Shown in pieces: positions 1 to 8,446 of a DNA stretch of 64,000 nt; within the stretch, counting starts at the first letter, position 1; every line of letters begins with the position of its first letter. Source of the DNA: Nitrosomonadales bacterium (GTDB taxonomy: Bacteria; Pseudomonadota; Gammaproteobacteria; Burkholderiales; Gallionellaceae). The stretch covers positions 18,490-82,489 of the forward strand of contig JANYJE010000013.1 of assembly GCA_025408405.1 (NCBI GenBank), written 5' to 3'. The translations under genes and the position numbers were made by a program. A model generated the notes under the pieces. The model was not told where the DNA came from. It saw nothing but the letters and a program-made list of their open reading frames with translations, and ran no database searches.

Positions 1-1015
1 ACTTCATCATCTCCCCCGCCCGCAGCGGTACCAACTTGGAACCACCGAAGTCGACCGTGTGCGGCATGTGCCACTCTTCTCGACGCAACGTGACCTTCTC
101 CGCATTGCGCGGCAGGCCGTAGTAGTCTGCGCCATAAAAACTGGCAAAGGCTTCGAGCTTGTCCAGCGCGCCCGCTGCCTCGAACACTTCGGCATACAGC
201 TCGATGGCGGCATGCGCAGAGTAGCAGCCGGCGCAGCCGCAGGCGTTCTCCTTGGTGTGCTGCGCGTGCGGGGCGCTGTCGGTGCCGAGGAAGAATTTCT
301 TACTGCCGCTGGTGGCGGCTTGCACCAGTGCCTGGCGGTGCGTCTCGCGCTTGAGGATGGGCAGGCAATAGTAGTGCGGGCGGATGCCGCCGACCAGCAT
401 GGCGTTGCGGTTGTAAAGCAGGTGCTGCGGCGTGAGTGTGGCGGCGATGGTGTCGGGTGCACTCGTCACAAACTGCGCGGCCTCCTTGGTGGTGATGTGC
501 TCAAACACCACGCGCAGGCCGGGCAGATCTTGCAGCAACGGCTGCATGACGCGCTCGATGAACACAGCCTCGCGGTCGAAGATGTCGATGTCGGCGCTGG
601 TGACTTCGCCGTGCACCAGCAGCGGCATGCCGCAACGCTGCATTTCCTCAAGAGCTGAATAAGTCTTGCGCAGGTCGGTGACGCCGGCATCGGAGTTGGT
701 GGTGGCACCCGCCGGATAAAGCTTAACGGCGTGCACGATGCCGCTGGCTTTGGCTTTTTTGATTTCATCCGCAGAAGTATTGTCCGTGAGGTACAGCGTC
801 ATCAGCGGCTCGAACTGCATGCCTTTGGGGAGTGCGGCGAGGATGCGAGCGCGATATTCCTGGGCTTGCGCGGTGCTGGTGACCGGCGGCCTGAGGTTGG
901 GCATGACGATGGCGCGGGCGAACTGGCGCGCGGTGTCGGGTAAGACAGATGCCATCAGCGCGTCGTCGCGCAGGTGCAGGTGCCAGTCGTCGGGGCGGGT
1001 GAGTTTGAGTTCCAT
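1..1015 (-). CDS. pyrC: Dihydroorotase PyrC, 3' end outside window
   Basis: Zinc enzyme of de novo pyrimidine synthesis that interconverts carbamoyl-aspartate and dihydroorotate in the cytosol. The frame is missing from the ORF track because it has no stop inside the window; I read it from the reverse complement. It starts [18 protein letters not shown], with the HxH metal motif near residue 12. [15 protein letters not shown] carries the lysine that is carboxylated in this family. Metal histidines LVHGEV and VFEHITT and the GTDSAPH aspartate region follow. The readable part is 338 codons and ends ...[10 protein letters not shown], so only about ten residues are missing compared with the 348-residue E. 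coli enzyme. ATG at 1015 is the natural start because the family motif begins immediately after it. It lies upstream of rsmI on the same strand, with about 60 bases between. Confidence 0.95.
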   Translation of the reverse strand, partial: MELKLTRPDDWHLHLRDDALMASVLPDTARQFARAIVMPNLRPPVTSTAQAQEYRARILAALPKGMQFEPLMTLYLTDNTSADEIKKAKASGIVHAVKLYPAGATTNSDAGVTDLRKTYSALEEMQRCGMPLLVHGEVTSADIDIFDREAVFIERVMQPLLQDLPGLRVVFEHITTKEAAQFVTSAPDTIAATLTPQHLLYNRNAMLVGGIRPHYYCLPILKRETHRQALVQAATSGSKKFFLGTDSAPHAQHTKENACGCAGCYSAHAAIELYAEVFEAAGALDKLEAFASFYGADYYGLPRNAEKVTLRREEWHMPHTVDFGGSKLVPLRAGEMMK

Positions 1016-1074
1016 AGTGGTCATTCTATCAATAAGGCCTTTTGTTTAAATGCGCGGGAATGACGGATAGGGAT

Positions 1075-1941
1075 TTATTCCTGCTTTTTAATTTCCAGTG
1101 CGCGCTGGTACAGCTCGTTCTTGCCGGCCCCGGTAATCTGCACGGCCAGTTGCACCGCCTGCTTGAGCGGCAGCTCGGCCAGCAGGGTGGCCAGCACATG
1201 TTCGATCTCGGCGCTGAGCCCTTCTGCGCGCGCTGGTGCGGCAGATACCAGCACCACAAATTCGCCGCGCTGATGGTTGGGGTCGCTGTTCAGCCACGCC
1301 ATCGCCTCACCCAGTTTGCAGCGGTGAATGCTCTCGAACAGCTTGGTCACTTCGCGCGCCAGGACGATTTCGCGATCACTGCCGAACACACTGTGCAGGT
1401 CGGCAACGCATTCGAGAATGCGGTGTGGCGCCTCGTAAAACACCAGGGTGTATGGCGCCTCTATCAATATCTGCAACTCGCGGCAGCGTGCGGCTGATTT
1501 ATTCGGCAGGAAGCCGTAAAACAGGAAATGCGGCGTGGCGAAGCCTGCGGCGGAGAGCGCCGCCACGGCGGCGCTGGCGCCGGGAATGGGGATGACGCGA
1601 AAGCCCGCCGCGCGCACGGCCTCCACCAGCAGGGCGCCGGGGTCGCTGACCGCAGGTGTCCCTGCATCGCTCACCAGCGCCACGGCCTGGCCCTGTTGCA
1701 GCATGGCTACTACCTTCTCCGCCGCGCCGCGCTCGTTGTGCTGGTGCAGTGCCTGCAGGCGCTGCGCGGTAATGCCATAGTGGGTGAGCAGGTGCGAGGT
1801 GTTGCGCGTGTCTTCCGCCGCGATGACGTCGGCAGAGGTCAATATATCCAGCGCCCGCAGGCTGATATCACGCAAATTTCCAATCGGGGTGGCGACTACA
1901 TATAATGCGCACTCTAATTTCAGTTTTTGACCGCTATGCAA
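1075..1941 (-). CDS. rsmI: 16S rRNA (cytidine-1402-2'-O)-methyltransferase RsmI
   Basis: SAM-dependent methylase of the tetrapyrrole-methylase fold that 2'-O-methylates C1402 in the ribosomal decoding centre. Protein of 288 residues, as in E. coli (YraL). ALYVVATPIGNLRDIS lies at residues 12-27, followed by AAEDTRNTSHLL, LVSDAGTPAVSDPG and IPGASAAVAAL, all typical of the family. The start is TTG at 1941: no ATG lies close upstream in frame, and AAGGAAG sits about 5 nt before it. That start overlaps the start codon region of divergent lpoA. The same gene pair (yraL/yraM) is neighbouring in E. coli. Confidence 0.95.
   Translation of the reverse strand: MHSGQKLKLECALYVVATPIGNLRDISLRALDILTSADVIAAEDTRNTSHLLTHYGITAQRLQALHQHNERGAAEKVVAMLQQGQAVALVSDAGTPAVSDPGALLVEAVRAAGFRVIPIPGASAAVAALSAAGFATPHFLFYGFLPNKSAARCRELQILIEAPYTLVFYEAPHRILECVADLHSVFGSDREIVLAREVTKLFESIHRCKLGEAMAWLNSDPNHQRGEFVVLVSAAPARAEGLSAEIEHVLATLLAELPLKQAVQLAVQITGAGKNELYQRALEIKKQE
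1878..1906 (+). promoter_or_regulatory. Candidate sigma-70 promoter for the lpoA gene set
   Basis: A perfect TATAAT lies at 1901-1906, about 30 bases before the lpoA ATG. Seventeen bases upstream is a weak -35 (TTCCAA, three of six consensus matches). It sits inside the rsmI coding region, which is expected because rsmI and lpoA have no intergenic space. Prediction from sequence only. Confidence 0.4.
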
Positions 1942-3312
1942 CGTTCTTCCTTCTGGCTTTTATTGTTGGTGGCACTATACGTTAGCGCTTGTGCCAGCGC
2001 TACCCGCGGCACGCCAGCCGCCGCACCGGCGGCACCTGTTGCGGCTGTGCCGGCTGTGGCCGCCCAGCCGCAAGCGACTCTCTCAGCACTTCCGCCCAGT
2101 TCGATTGAAATGAGTACGCTGCCTCCCGGTGCGTTGCCGCTGCCGACCGCCGACAACCCGGCGCCGCATATCGCGCTGCTGCTGCCGCTCAAGTCTCCCG
2201 CCTTTGCACGCGCGGCAGAAGCCGTTCAGCAAGGCTTCCTGGCGGCGGCCAGCAAGCAGCCAGGCCTGCCGGTACGCGTGTATGGCAGTTCGGACGACAC
2301 CCGCGACATTATTTCTCTGTACCGGCAGGCGCTGGCCAACGGCGCGGTGGCCGTAGCCGGTCCGCTGACGCGCGATGGCGTGGCGATTCTGGCTGGCTAC
2401 CAGGGAATTGCAGTGCCGACGCTTGCGCTCAACACCACCGAGGCCAAGCCCAGCACGTCTAAGTTGTTCTTTTACGGGCTGACCGCCGAAACCGAAGCGC
2501 GCCAGATTGCCCAGCAAGCGGCACGCGCCAAGTATCGCGACGCAACCATTATCAGCACCGGCTCGGCACTGTCCAAGCGCCTGGCTCTGGCTTTTGCCGA
2601 GGAATGGAAAAACCTGGGCGGCAATGTCACCGCCGAAGTGGTGTACAACAACAACCCTGCTGCGCTGGTCGATCTTCCCGTTGCACCGTGGCCACCCGGC
2701 ATGTCACCGCCCGTACCCGCATCTGCGGTTTCTGCTGATGGCGAGCCCACTGTTATCAAGCGCCCCTTACCACCGCCGGTTGCACCCAGCAACGTTGCCT
2801 TCCTGGCTGCTGACAGTACCCAGGCGCGCCTAATACGCCCGTATTTCAACCCCAGCCTGCCTGTTTATGGCACTTCGCAGCTGTTCAACGGCAATGGCGA
2901 TACGCTCACCAACTACGACCTCAACGACATTCGCTTCGTCGACATGCCGTGGCTGGTGCAGCCCGATCATCCTGCCGTGGTGTTCTACCCGCACGCCAAT
3001 CCGCCGCTGGAAGCGGACATGGAGCGCCTGTATGCGCTCGGTGTCGACGCCCATCGCCTGCTGCATATCCTGCTGCAGAACGCACAACGCACGGCGCTGC
3101 CACTGGACGGGGTAACCGGGCGCATCCGCCTGAAGGATGCCAACACTTTCCAGCGTGAATCGGTTTCCGCCTTGTTCAGGCTGGGACGCGGCCTGACACC
3201 TGAAGCACTCACCGCCATCAACGCGGCCAAGGCCGCCGAGAAAGCGGCGGAGATCGCCGCGCGCAAGGCAGCCGAGAGCGCGAGTAGTAGCGTACCCACA
3301 CCGACGCGATGA
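1936..3312 (+). CDS. lpoA: LpoA-like penicillin-binding protein activator lipoprotein (short form)
   Basis: Outer-membrane lipoprotein of the LpoA/YraM (COG3107) family, which in enterobacteria stimulates the peptidoglycan synthase PBP1a. I start it at ATG 1936 rather than the TTG at 1927, because a lipoprotein signal follows directly: hydrophobic residues 6-15 and lipobox VSAC with Cys19. An Ala/Pro linker covers about residues 24-60. The body (HIALLLPLKSPAFARAAEAVQQG onward, quoted in part) is the periplasmic-binding-protein-like domain. The tail is Ala/Lys/Glu rich and probably helical. At 458 residues it lacks the N-terminal TPR-type domain of the roughly 680-residue E. coli protein. yraN overlaps its stop, and order lpoA-yraN-gmhA/diaA-dolP matches E. 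coli yraMNOP. PBP1a activation itself is inferred. Confidence 0.85.
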   Translation: MQRSSFWLLLLVALYVSACASATRGTPAAAPAAPVAAVPAVAAQPQATLSALPPSSIEMSTLPPGALPLPTADNPAPHIALLLPLKSPAFARAAEAVQQGFLAAASKQPGLPVRVYGSSDDTRDIISLYRQALANGAVAVAGPLTRDGVAILAGYQGIAVPTLALNTTEAKPSTSKLFFYGLTAETEARQIAQQAARAKYRDATIISTGSALSKRLALAFAEEWKNLGGNVTAEVVYNNNPAALVDLPVAPWPPGMSPPVPASAVSADGEPTVIKRPLPPPVAPSNVAFLAADSTQARLIRPYFNPSLPVYGTSQLFNGNGDTLTNYDLNDIRFVDMPWLVQPDHPAVVFYPHANPPLEADMERLYALGVDAHRLLHILLQNAQRTALPLDGVTGRIRLKDANTFQRESVSALFRLGRGLTPEALTAINAAKAAEKAAEIAARKAAESASSSVPTPTR

Positions 3313-3653
3313 GCTCGGCGGGTGCGCAAGCCGAGCAACTGGCTGCGCAGTTTCTGCAACAGCACGGCTTGAAGCTGTTGCAGAGCAATTACCGCTGCCG
3401 TTTTGGCGAGATTGATCTGATCTGCCAGCACCATGACACCCTCGTTTTCGTGGAAGTACGATTGCGCAGCCACGCCGGCTTTGGCGGTGCCGCCGCCAGC
3501 ATTGATGCACGCAAAAAGGCCAAGCTGGTACGCAGCGCACAACATTATCTGGCCGCACTCGCGCATATTCCGCCCTGCCGCTTCGATGCGATCCTGATGC
3601 AATCCACGGATATCCATGGCATTGAATGGGTCAAGAATGCTTTTGCCGTCTGA
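3309..3653 (+). CDS. yraN: YraN family (UPF0102) nuclease-like protein
   Basis: Small 114-residue protein of UPF0102, which has a restriction-endonuclease-like fold resembling Holliday-junction resolvases. Cellular role unproven. The family signature is clear: AEQLAAQFLQQHGLKLL, then RFGEIDLI and VFVEVRLRSH. The Asp of GEIDLI and the Glu of EVRLR would form a PD-(D/E)xK-like site, although Arg stands where a classical nuclease has Lys (I believe the E. coli member also has Arg). ATG overlaps the lpoA stop by four bases (ATGA), so the two are translationally coupled. Confidence 0.92.
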   Translation: MSSAGAQAEQLAAQFLQQHGLKLLQSNYRCRFGEIDLICQHHDTLVFVEVRLRSHAGFGGAAASIDARKKAKLVRSAQHYLAALAHIPPCRFDAILMQSTDIHGIEWVKNAFAV

Positions 3654-4288
<635 letters not shown>

Positions 4289-4289
<1 letters not shown>

Positions 4290-4840
4290 TGATTGCTCGT
4301 AGTCTGAATTTGCTGTTGCTGGCCACCGTGGTGGGTTTTTTGAGCGCCTGTGTTCCCGTAATCACCAAGGGAGATGACCGACGCACGACCGGTATCTACA
4401 TTGAGGATGGCACGATAGAAGATACTGCCATGAGCCGCATCAAGGAAAAGTACAAGGATACGGTGCATGTGAACATCGCCAGTTACAACCGTATGGTGTT
4501 GGCTACCGGCGAGGTTCCCTCCGACACGGTAAAAGCGGATATCACCCGGATTATCGGCGGCGTGCAAAACGTCAAGGATATCAATAACGAACTGGTGATC
4601 GGCCCAATGGCCACCCTGTCTTCGCGCAGCGGCGACGCCATGATCACCGGCAGTGTCAAATCCCGCTTCAATGAAAGCAAAGACCGCATGCGCGCCGACC
4701 ATGTAAAGGTGATCACCGAGAATGGCATTGTTTACCTGCTGGGCATGGTAACGCACAGTGAGTCTGAATTCGCCACCGAGATTGCCGCAACCACCAAGGA
4801 CGTAAAAAAGGTTGTGCGCGTATTCGAGTATCTGGACTAA
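4289..4840 (+). CDS. dolP: BON-domain outer-membrane lipoprotein DolP (YraP)
   Basis: 183-residue lipoprotein. The signal sequence of residues 1-20 ends in lipobox LSAC with Cys21. Two BON domains follow, roughly residues 40-110 and 118-183, with typical features such as ASYNRMVLATGEV, VKDINNELVIG and VKVITENGIVYLLGMV. BON domains bind phospholipid; E. coli DolP acts at the division site and supports outer-membrane integrity and the BAM machinery. Start ATG overlaps the gmhA stop, matching the E. coli diaA-dolP order. The name is secure at family level; the role is inferred. Confidence 0.9.
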
Positions 4841-4845
4841 ACAGT

Positions 4846-5331
4846 TTGTACCCCACCCCTGACTTTGAACACAAGATTTGCAGCCATGCGGATCTGGCTG
4901 CGCGTGTTGCGACGCTGCCGCGCCCGCTGGTATTTACCAATGGCTGTTTTGATGTGTTACATCGCGGCCATGTCACTTACCTTGCACAAGCTCGCGCACT
5001 GGGCGCTGCGCTGGTTCTCGGCGTAAACAGCGACGCCTCGGTCAAGCGCCAGGGCAAGGGAGATGACCGCCCGGTCAACCACGAGGACGACCGCATGGCG
5101 GTGTTGGCCGCACTGGGCGCGGTGGATCTGGTGGTTCTGTTCGATGCTGACACACCCATCGATCTGATTCTGGCCTGCCACCCGGATGTGCTGGTCAAAG
5201 GCGGCGACTGGACACCGGACAAAATAGTCGGCAGCAAGGAAGTGGTAGGCTGGGGCGGCACGGTGCACAGCATTCCCTTTCTGCACGAGCGCTCCACCAC
5301 CGCGCTGCTCAAGAAAATCCGCGCCTCCTAA
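4846..5331 (+). CDS. rfaE2: D-glycero-beta-D-manno-heptose 1-phosphate adenylyltransferase
   Basis: Nucleotidyltransferase that makes ADP-D-glycero-D-manno-heptose from heptose 1-phosphate and ATP for LPS core assembly; equivalent to the C-terminal half of E. coli HldE. The 161-residue protein carries VFTNGCFDVLHRGHVTYL with the HxGH-type motif (HRGH), KGGDWTPDKIVGS, and ERSTTALLKKI near the C terminus. No kinase domain is attached, so the kinase (RfaE1) must be elsewhere. The start is TTG at 4846, five bases after the dolP stop; no in-frame ATG precedes the conserved region. It works in the same pathway as gmhA. Confidence 0.93.
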   Translation: MYPTPDFEHKICSHADLAARVATLPRPLVFTNGCFDVLHRGHVTYLAQARALGAALVLGVNSDASVKRQGKGDDRPVNHEDDRMAVLAALGAVDLVVLFDADTPIDLILACHPDVLVKGGDWTPDKIVGSKEVVGWGGTVHSIPFLHERSTTALLKKIRAS

Positions 5332-5348
5332 TTTTCAGGTCGATTGCC

Positions 5349-5696
5349 ATGACGACTCCAACCGAAATCACCCTGCACCAGCAATCCAGAGTTCTGGAAA
5401 TTGCCTTCGACGATGGATCGAGCTTTCGCCTGCCATTCGAGTTCCTGCGCGTATTTTCTCCTTCTGCCGAAGTGCAGGGCCACGGCCCCGGGCAGGAAGT
5501 GCTGCAATTCGGCAAGAAGGACGTCAACCTGACTTCGGTCGAACCCGTGGGCAGCTATGCGCTCCAGCTCAACTTCGACGATGGTCACGACAGCGGCCTA
5601 TATACCTGGGATAGGCTGTACAGCTTCGGCAAGAACCAGGATGCCATGTGGCAGGATTACCTGGCGCAACTCAAGGCGGCGGGCAAGGGCCGCTAA
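5349..5696 (+). CDS. DUF971 family protein
   Basis: 115-residue protein of DUF971, the small fold also found at the N terminus of gamma-butyrobetaine hydroxylases. Visible family features are FDDGSSFRLPFEFLRVFSPSAE, then VNLTSVEPVGSYALQLNFDDGHDSGLYTWDRLY (quoted in part), matching the usual pattern of residues around GHDSGLYTW. Function is unknown; the family is often next to ubiE in beta- and gammaproteobacteria, as here (27 bases upstream of ubiE). A supporting role in quinone or iron-sulfur metabolism has been suggested from such neighbourhoods, but nothing here proves it. Confidence 0.88.
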   Translation: MTTPTEITLHQQSRVLEIAFDDGSSFRLPFEFLRVFSPSAEVQGHGPGQEVLQFGKKDVNLTSVEPVGSYALQLNFDDGHDSGLYTWDRLYSFGKNQDAMWQDYLAQLKAAGKGR

Positions 5697-5723
5697 CTGC
5701 TACACCCCAACTTGGAGCAAATG

Positions 5724-6458
5724 ATGAGCAAAACGACTCATTTCGGTTTTGAAACTGTGGCCGAGAACGAAAAGGCCAAGCGCGTCGCGGGCGTGTTCAC
5801 CTCGGTCGCCGGCAAGTACGACATCATGAACGACCTCATGTCCGTCGGCCTGCACCGCGTGTGGAAACACTTTGCAGTCAGCGTCAGCGGCGTGCGCACA
5901 GGTCAGCGCGTGCTGGACGTGGCGGGCGGCTCGGCTGATCTTTCGCGGCTGTTCCTGAAAGAGGTTGGCGAAAGCGGACAGGTCGTGCTCACCGACATCA
6001 ACAACGCCATGCTGCGCGTGGGCCGCGACCGCCTGCTGGATGAAAGCATCGCCACCCCTGTCACGCAATGCGATGCCGAACACCTGCCCTTCCCTGACAA
6101 CTACTTCGACTGCGTCAGCATCGCCTTCGGCCTGCGCAACGTCACCCACAAGGATGCCGCGCTACGCGAAATGAAGCGCGTGCTCAAGCCGGGCGGGCGC
6201 GTCATCGTGTTGGAATTCTCCAAGGTCGCCAAGCCGCTGGAGAAAGCTTACGACTTCTACTCGTTCAAGCTGCTGCCCAAGATGGGCGAGCTCATCGCCG
6301 GCGACGCCGACAGCTACCGCTACTTAGCCGAATCCATCCGCATGCACCCGGGACAGGAAGAATTGAAGCAGATGATGGAAGAAGCCGGGCTGGAACGCGT
6401 CGAATACTTCAACATGACGGGCGGGGTGGTGGCGGTGCATCGGGGGTATAAGCTGTAA
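5724..6458 (+). CDS. ubiE: Ubiquinone/menaquinone biosynthesis C-methyltransferase UbiE
   Basis: SAM-dependent C-methyltransferase of ubiquinone and menaquinone biosynthesis, soluble and loosely membrane associated. 244 residues starting [12 protein letters not shown]. Two adjacent ATGs exist at 5721 and 5724; GGAG ends six bases before 5724, so I prefer that one. Visible motifs are [20 protein letters not shown] motif [43 protein letters not shown] and [15 protein letters not shown]. In many relatives Tim44-like/ubiJ/ubiB follow directly, but here an accessory block of about 3.6 kb intervenes. Confidence 0.96.
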   Translation: MSKTTHFGFETVAENEKAKRVAGVFTSVAGKYDIMNDLMSVGLHRVWKHFAVSVSGVRTGQRVLDVAGGSADLSRLFLKEVGESGQVVLTDINNAMLRVGRDRLLDESIATPVTQCDAEHLPFPDNYFDCVSIAFGLRNVTHKDAALREMKRVLKPGGRVIVLEFSKVAKPLEKAYDFYSFKLLPKMGELIAGDADSYRYLAESIRMHPGQEELKQMMEEAGLERVEYFNMTGGVVAVHRGYKL

Positions 6459-6497
6459 GCGCCAAGCCATCTACTTTATTAACTCTCGGGGAAAGTG

Positions 6498-7418
6498 ATG
6501 TCGAGTCTTAGACAATATTTCGACACGGATTTTGACTACGCGCTGCGAGTAAATTTCACTTTCCCAGCAGCAACCCTTCCATGTGTTGCCGCTCTCCTTT
6601 ATGACGCAAATGCAGAAGCTGCCTTCCTTTCCTTCTATTTTGAAGATGCAACTCTTCGACCCGAGCAGTTTGTTTCATTCTTAGAGCCAATTAAGTACGG
6701 ATCAATGCAGCTGTCGCTCCAAGGTGGAATTGTGTTGCCTGCCGCACGAGTTTTCCAAGGCGCATTGCGAATCCACAATGAGAACCCTTTCAAGGTCGAG
6801 TACCAGTTCTTTGGTGACCCATCTTGGCATGACTTGCTTGCCACCGCCCCAACCCGCCGGATCTTTATTTATGCCGAGACAGCACTAACAGCAGAAGAAA
6901 TTTGCAATTTACAAGCGTCCGCCAAAAACTTGGGACATGAACTACAGTTTAGGGACGCAGCCTATGCAAAAGAACGGACATTGCGTGAAAAGCCACTAGC
7001 TTTTATTAGCCACGACTCCAGAGATAAAGAAGCAATTGCTCGACCAATTGCGCTCAATCTTCAGAGAAAAATCTGCCCCGTTTGGTACGATGAATTCTCT
7101 TTGTCACTTGGAGATAATCTTCGCGAGAAGATCGAGCGTGGCCTTCGTGAGTGCAAGAAGTGCGTGCTAATCCTAAGTCCAAATTTCTTAAGCAATCGTG
7201 GCTGGGGAAAGAAAGAATTCGAATCAATATTTACACGTGAAATTTTGGAAGATGCTCGCCTTGTTCTGCCAGTTTGGTGTGGTGTTAGCAGACAAGACAT
7301 CTTTAACTACAGCCCATCTCTGCTGAACGTAAAAGGTGTCGATTGGAATATGCTCGGCGAAGAAGAGGTGTGCAGGCAAATATATCTTGCCGTCAGCAAT
7401 GCAACTTCTTCCACGTAG
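6498..7418 (+). CDS. TIR-domain protein with unknown N-terminal domain (putative NAD-cleaving defence effector)
   Basis: 306-residue protein. The C-terminal half (about 166-300) is a TIR domain: PLAFISHDSRD as the first strand, VWYDEFSLSLGDNL as the BB loop, CVLILSPNF, then W236-GKK-E240 at the place of the catalytic glutamate of NAD-cleaving TIR domains, and LVLPVWCGVS. The first 150 residues look mainly beta-stranded and match nothing I recognise. No signal peptide or membrane segment. ATG 6498 follows GGGGAAA at good spacing. Base composition is clearly lower in GC than ubiE (26 of 60 G/C in one row against 45 of 60), suggesting acquisition. No obvious partner effector (SAVED, Argonaute, STING) lies next to it. 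Defence or NADase function is inferred. Confidence 0.8.
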   Translation: MSSLRQYFDTDFDYALRVNFTFPAATLPCVAALLYDANAEAAFLSFYFEDATLRPEQFVSFLEPIKYGSMQLSLQGGIVLPAARVFQGALRIHNENPFKVEYQFFGDPSWHDLLATAPTRRIFIYAETALTAEEICNLQASAKNLGHELQFRDAAYAKERTLREKPLAFISHDSRDKEAIARPIALNLQRKICPVWYDEFSLSLGDNLREKIERGLRECKKCVLILSPNFLSNRGWGKKEFESIFTREILEDARLVLPVWCGVSRQDIFNYSPSLLNVKGVDWNMLGEEEVCRQIYLAVSNATSST

Positions 7419-7511
7419 GATAGACAGGGCAAGAACCCCTTCTTGTCACTTGCACCCCGCCCCCGTTTGCGCGATGATGCGCATCACATTTGCAATGCAC
7501 GAGGTATTCCC

Positions 7512-7781
7512 ATGAAAACCGCCACCATGCCGCCGCTGCGCGTGCAGCCCGAACTGCGCCAAGCTGCCGAGGAGATGTTGCGTCCCGGCGAGACGCTTTC
7601 GGCATTCGTCGAGGAATCGCTGCGCCGCAACGTGGAGCGGCGCCGAGCGCAGCAGGAGTTCATCGCGCGCGGGCTGGCTTCGCGTGATGCCGCGAAGGAA
7701 AGCGGAGAATACGTTTCGGCCAAAAAAGTATTGAGCAAGCTGAGCGCAAAGCTGAAGAAGGCACAACAAGCTGCGAAATGA
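7512..7781 (+). CDS. Antitoxin of a ParE-type pair (YlcI/YnfO-like)
   Basis: 89-residue basic, helical protein resembling the YlcI/YnfO or ribbon-helix-helix type of antitoxin. The N terminus (PPLRVQPELRQAAEEML) is a likely DNA-binding part. The C-terminal Lys/Ala-rich helix would wrap the toxin. I start it at ATG 7512 with GAGG seven bases upstream, instead of the TTG at 7443 in the ORF track. The toxin gene start overlaps its stop (ATGA), the usual coupled arrangement. Likely autoregulated with its toxin. Exact family uncertain. Confidence 0.78.
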   Translation: MKTATMPPLRVQPELRQAAEEMLRPGETLSAFVEESLRRNVERRRAQQEFIARGLASRDAAKESGEYVSAKKVLSKLSAKLKKAQQAAK

Positions 7782-8083
7782 GTTATCGCATCCGTTTTAC
7801 CCTGCGGGCAGAGGATGATTTACTGCGCTTGTTCGATTTCCTGCTGGGGCAGGATGTCGCCGCCGCCGCGCTGGCCGAAAGCGCCCTATACAAAGGCATT
7901 GAGGCGCTGGAACTGTTTCCCTTTTCCTGCCGCAAGGCGGATGCCGAGTCCGACAACCCGTTCCTGCGGGAACTGATCATCCCGTTCGGAACCGCTGGCT
8001 ATGTCGTCCTGTTCGAGATTGAGAATCATAAGACCGTGACGATACTGGCGGTGCGCCACCAGCGCGAAGACGATTATCTTTAA
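7778..8083 (+). CDS. RelE/ParE family toxin
   Basis: 101-residue protein of the RelE/ParE fold. The start SYRIRFTLRAEDDLLRLFDFL, the central ALELFPFSCRK and LRELIIPFGTAGYVVLFEI, and the C-terminal VTILAVRHQREDDYL follow the ParE pattern (the last motif usually reads VRHxRE). ParE toxins poison DNA gyrase and RelE toxins cleave mRNA on ribosomes; ParE is the closer match. Coupled to the antitoxin by an ATGA overlap. No deletion or frameshift is seen, so the pair may be active. Confidence 0.85.
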   Translation: MSYRIRFTLRAEDDLLRLFDFLLGQDVAAAALAESALYKGIEALELFPFSCRKADAESDNPFLRELIIPFGTAGYVVLFEIENHKTVTILAVRHQREDDYL

Positions 8084-8104
8084 CCTGACTATATCTGGAG
8101 AATC

Positions 8105-8446
8105 ATGAGCAGCTTACCGAAATGCCCAAAATGCAATTCCGAATACACCTACGAAGACGGCAACATGTACGTGTGCCCGGAGTGCGCGCATGAATGGAGT
8201 AAAGACGCCGCACCGGAAAGCGCGGAGGTGAAGCGCGTGATCAAGGATGCCTCCGGCAATGTGCTGAACGACGGCGACAGCATCACGGTGATCAAGGATC
8301 TGAAGGTCAAGGGTTCGTCATTGGTGGTCAAGGTGGGCACCAAGGTGAAGAACATCCGCCTGGTCGAGGGCGACCACGACATCGACTGCAAGATCGATGG
8401 TATCGGCGCGATGTCGTTAAAATCGGAGTTTGTAAGAAAAGCATGA
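8105..8446 (+). CDS. yjdM: YjdM (PhnA) zinc-ribbon protein
   Basis: 113-residue protein of the PhnA/YjdM family. An N-terminal zinc ribbon has two CxxC pairs ([21 protein letters not shown]). A C-terminal small beta domain contains [20 protein letters not shown] and [17 protein letters not shown]. It was named for proximity to phosphonate genes in E. coli, but it is not the phosphonoacetate hydrolase and its role is unknown. ATG 8105 follows CTGGAGAATC. The next gene starts inside its stop codon (ATGA). Confidence 0.93.
   Translation: MSSLPKCPKCNSEYTYEDGNMYVCPECAHEWSKDAAPESAEVKRVIKDASGNVLNDGDSITVIKDLKVKGSSLVVKVGTKVKNIRLVEGDHDIDCKIDGIGAMSLKSEFVRKA

Noticed and set aside
7-462. Minus-strand 151-residue frame over pyrC
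   Set aside because: Same strand but a different frame from pyrC, which shows complete dihydroorotase motifs and runs off the window edge.
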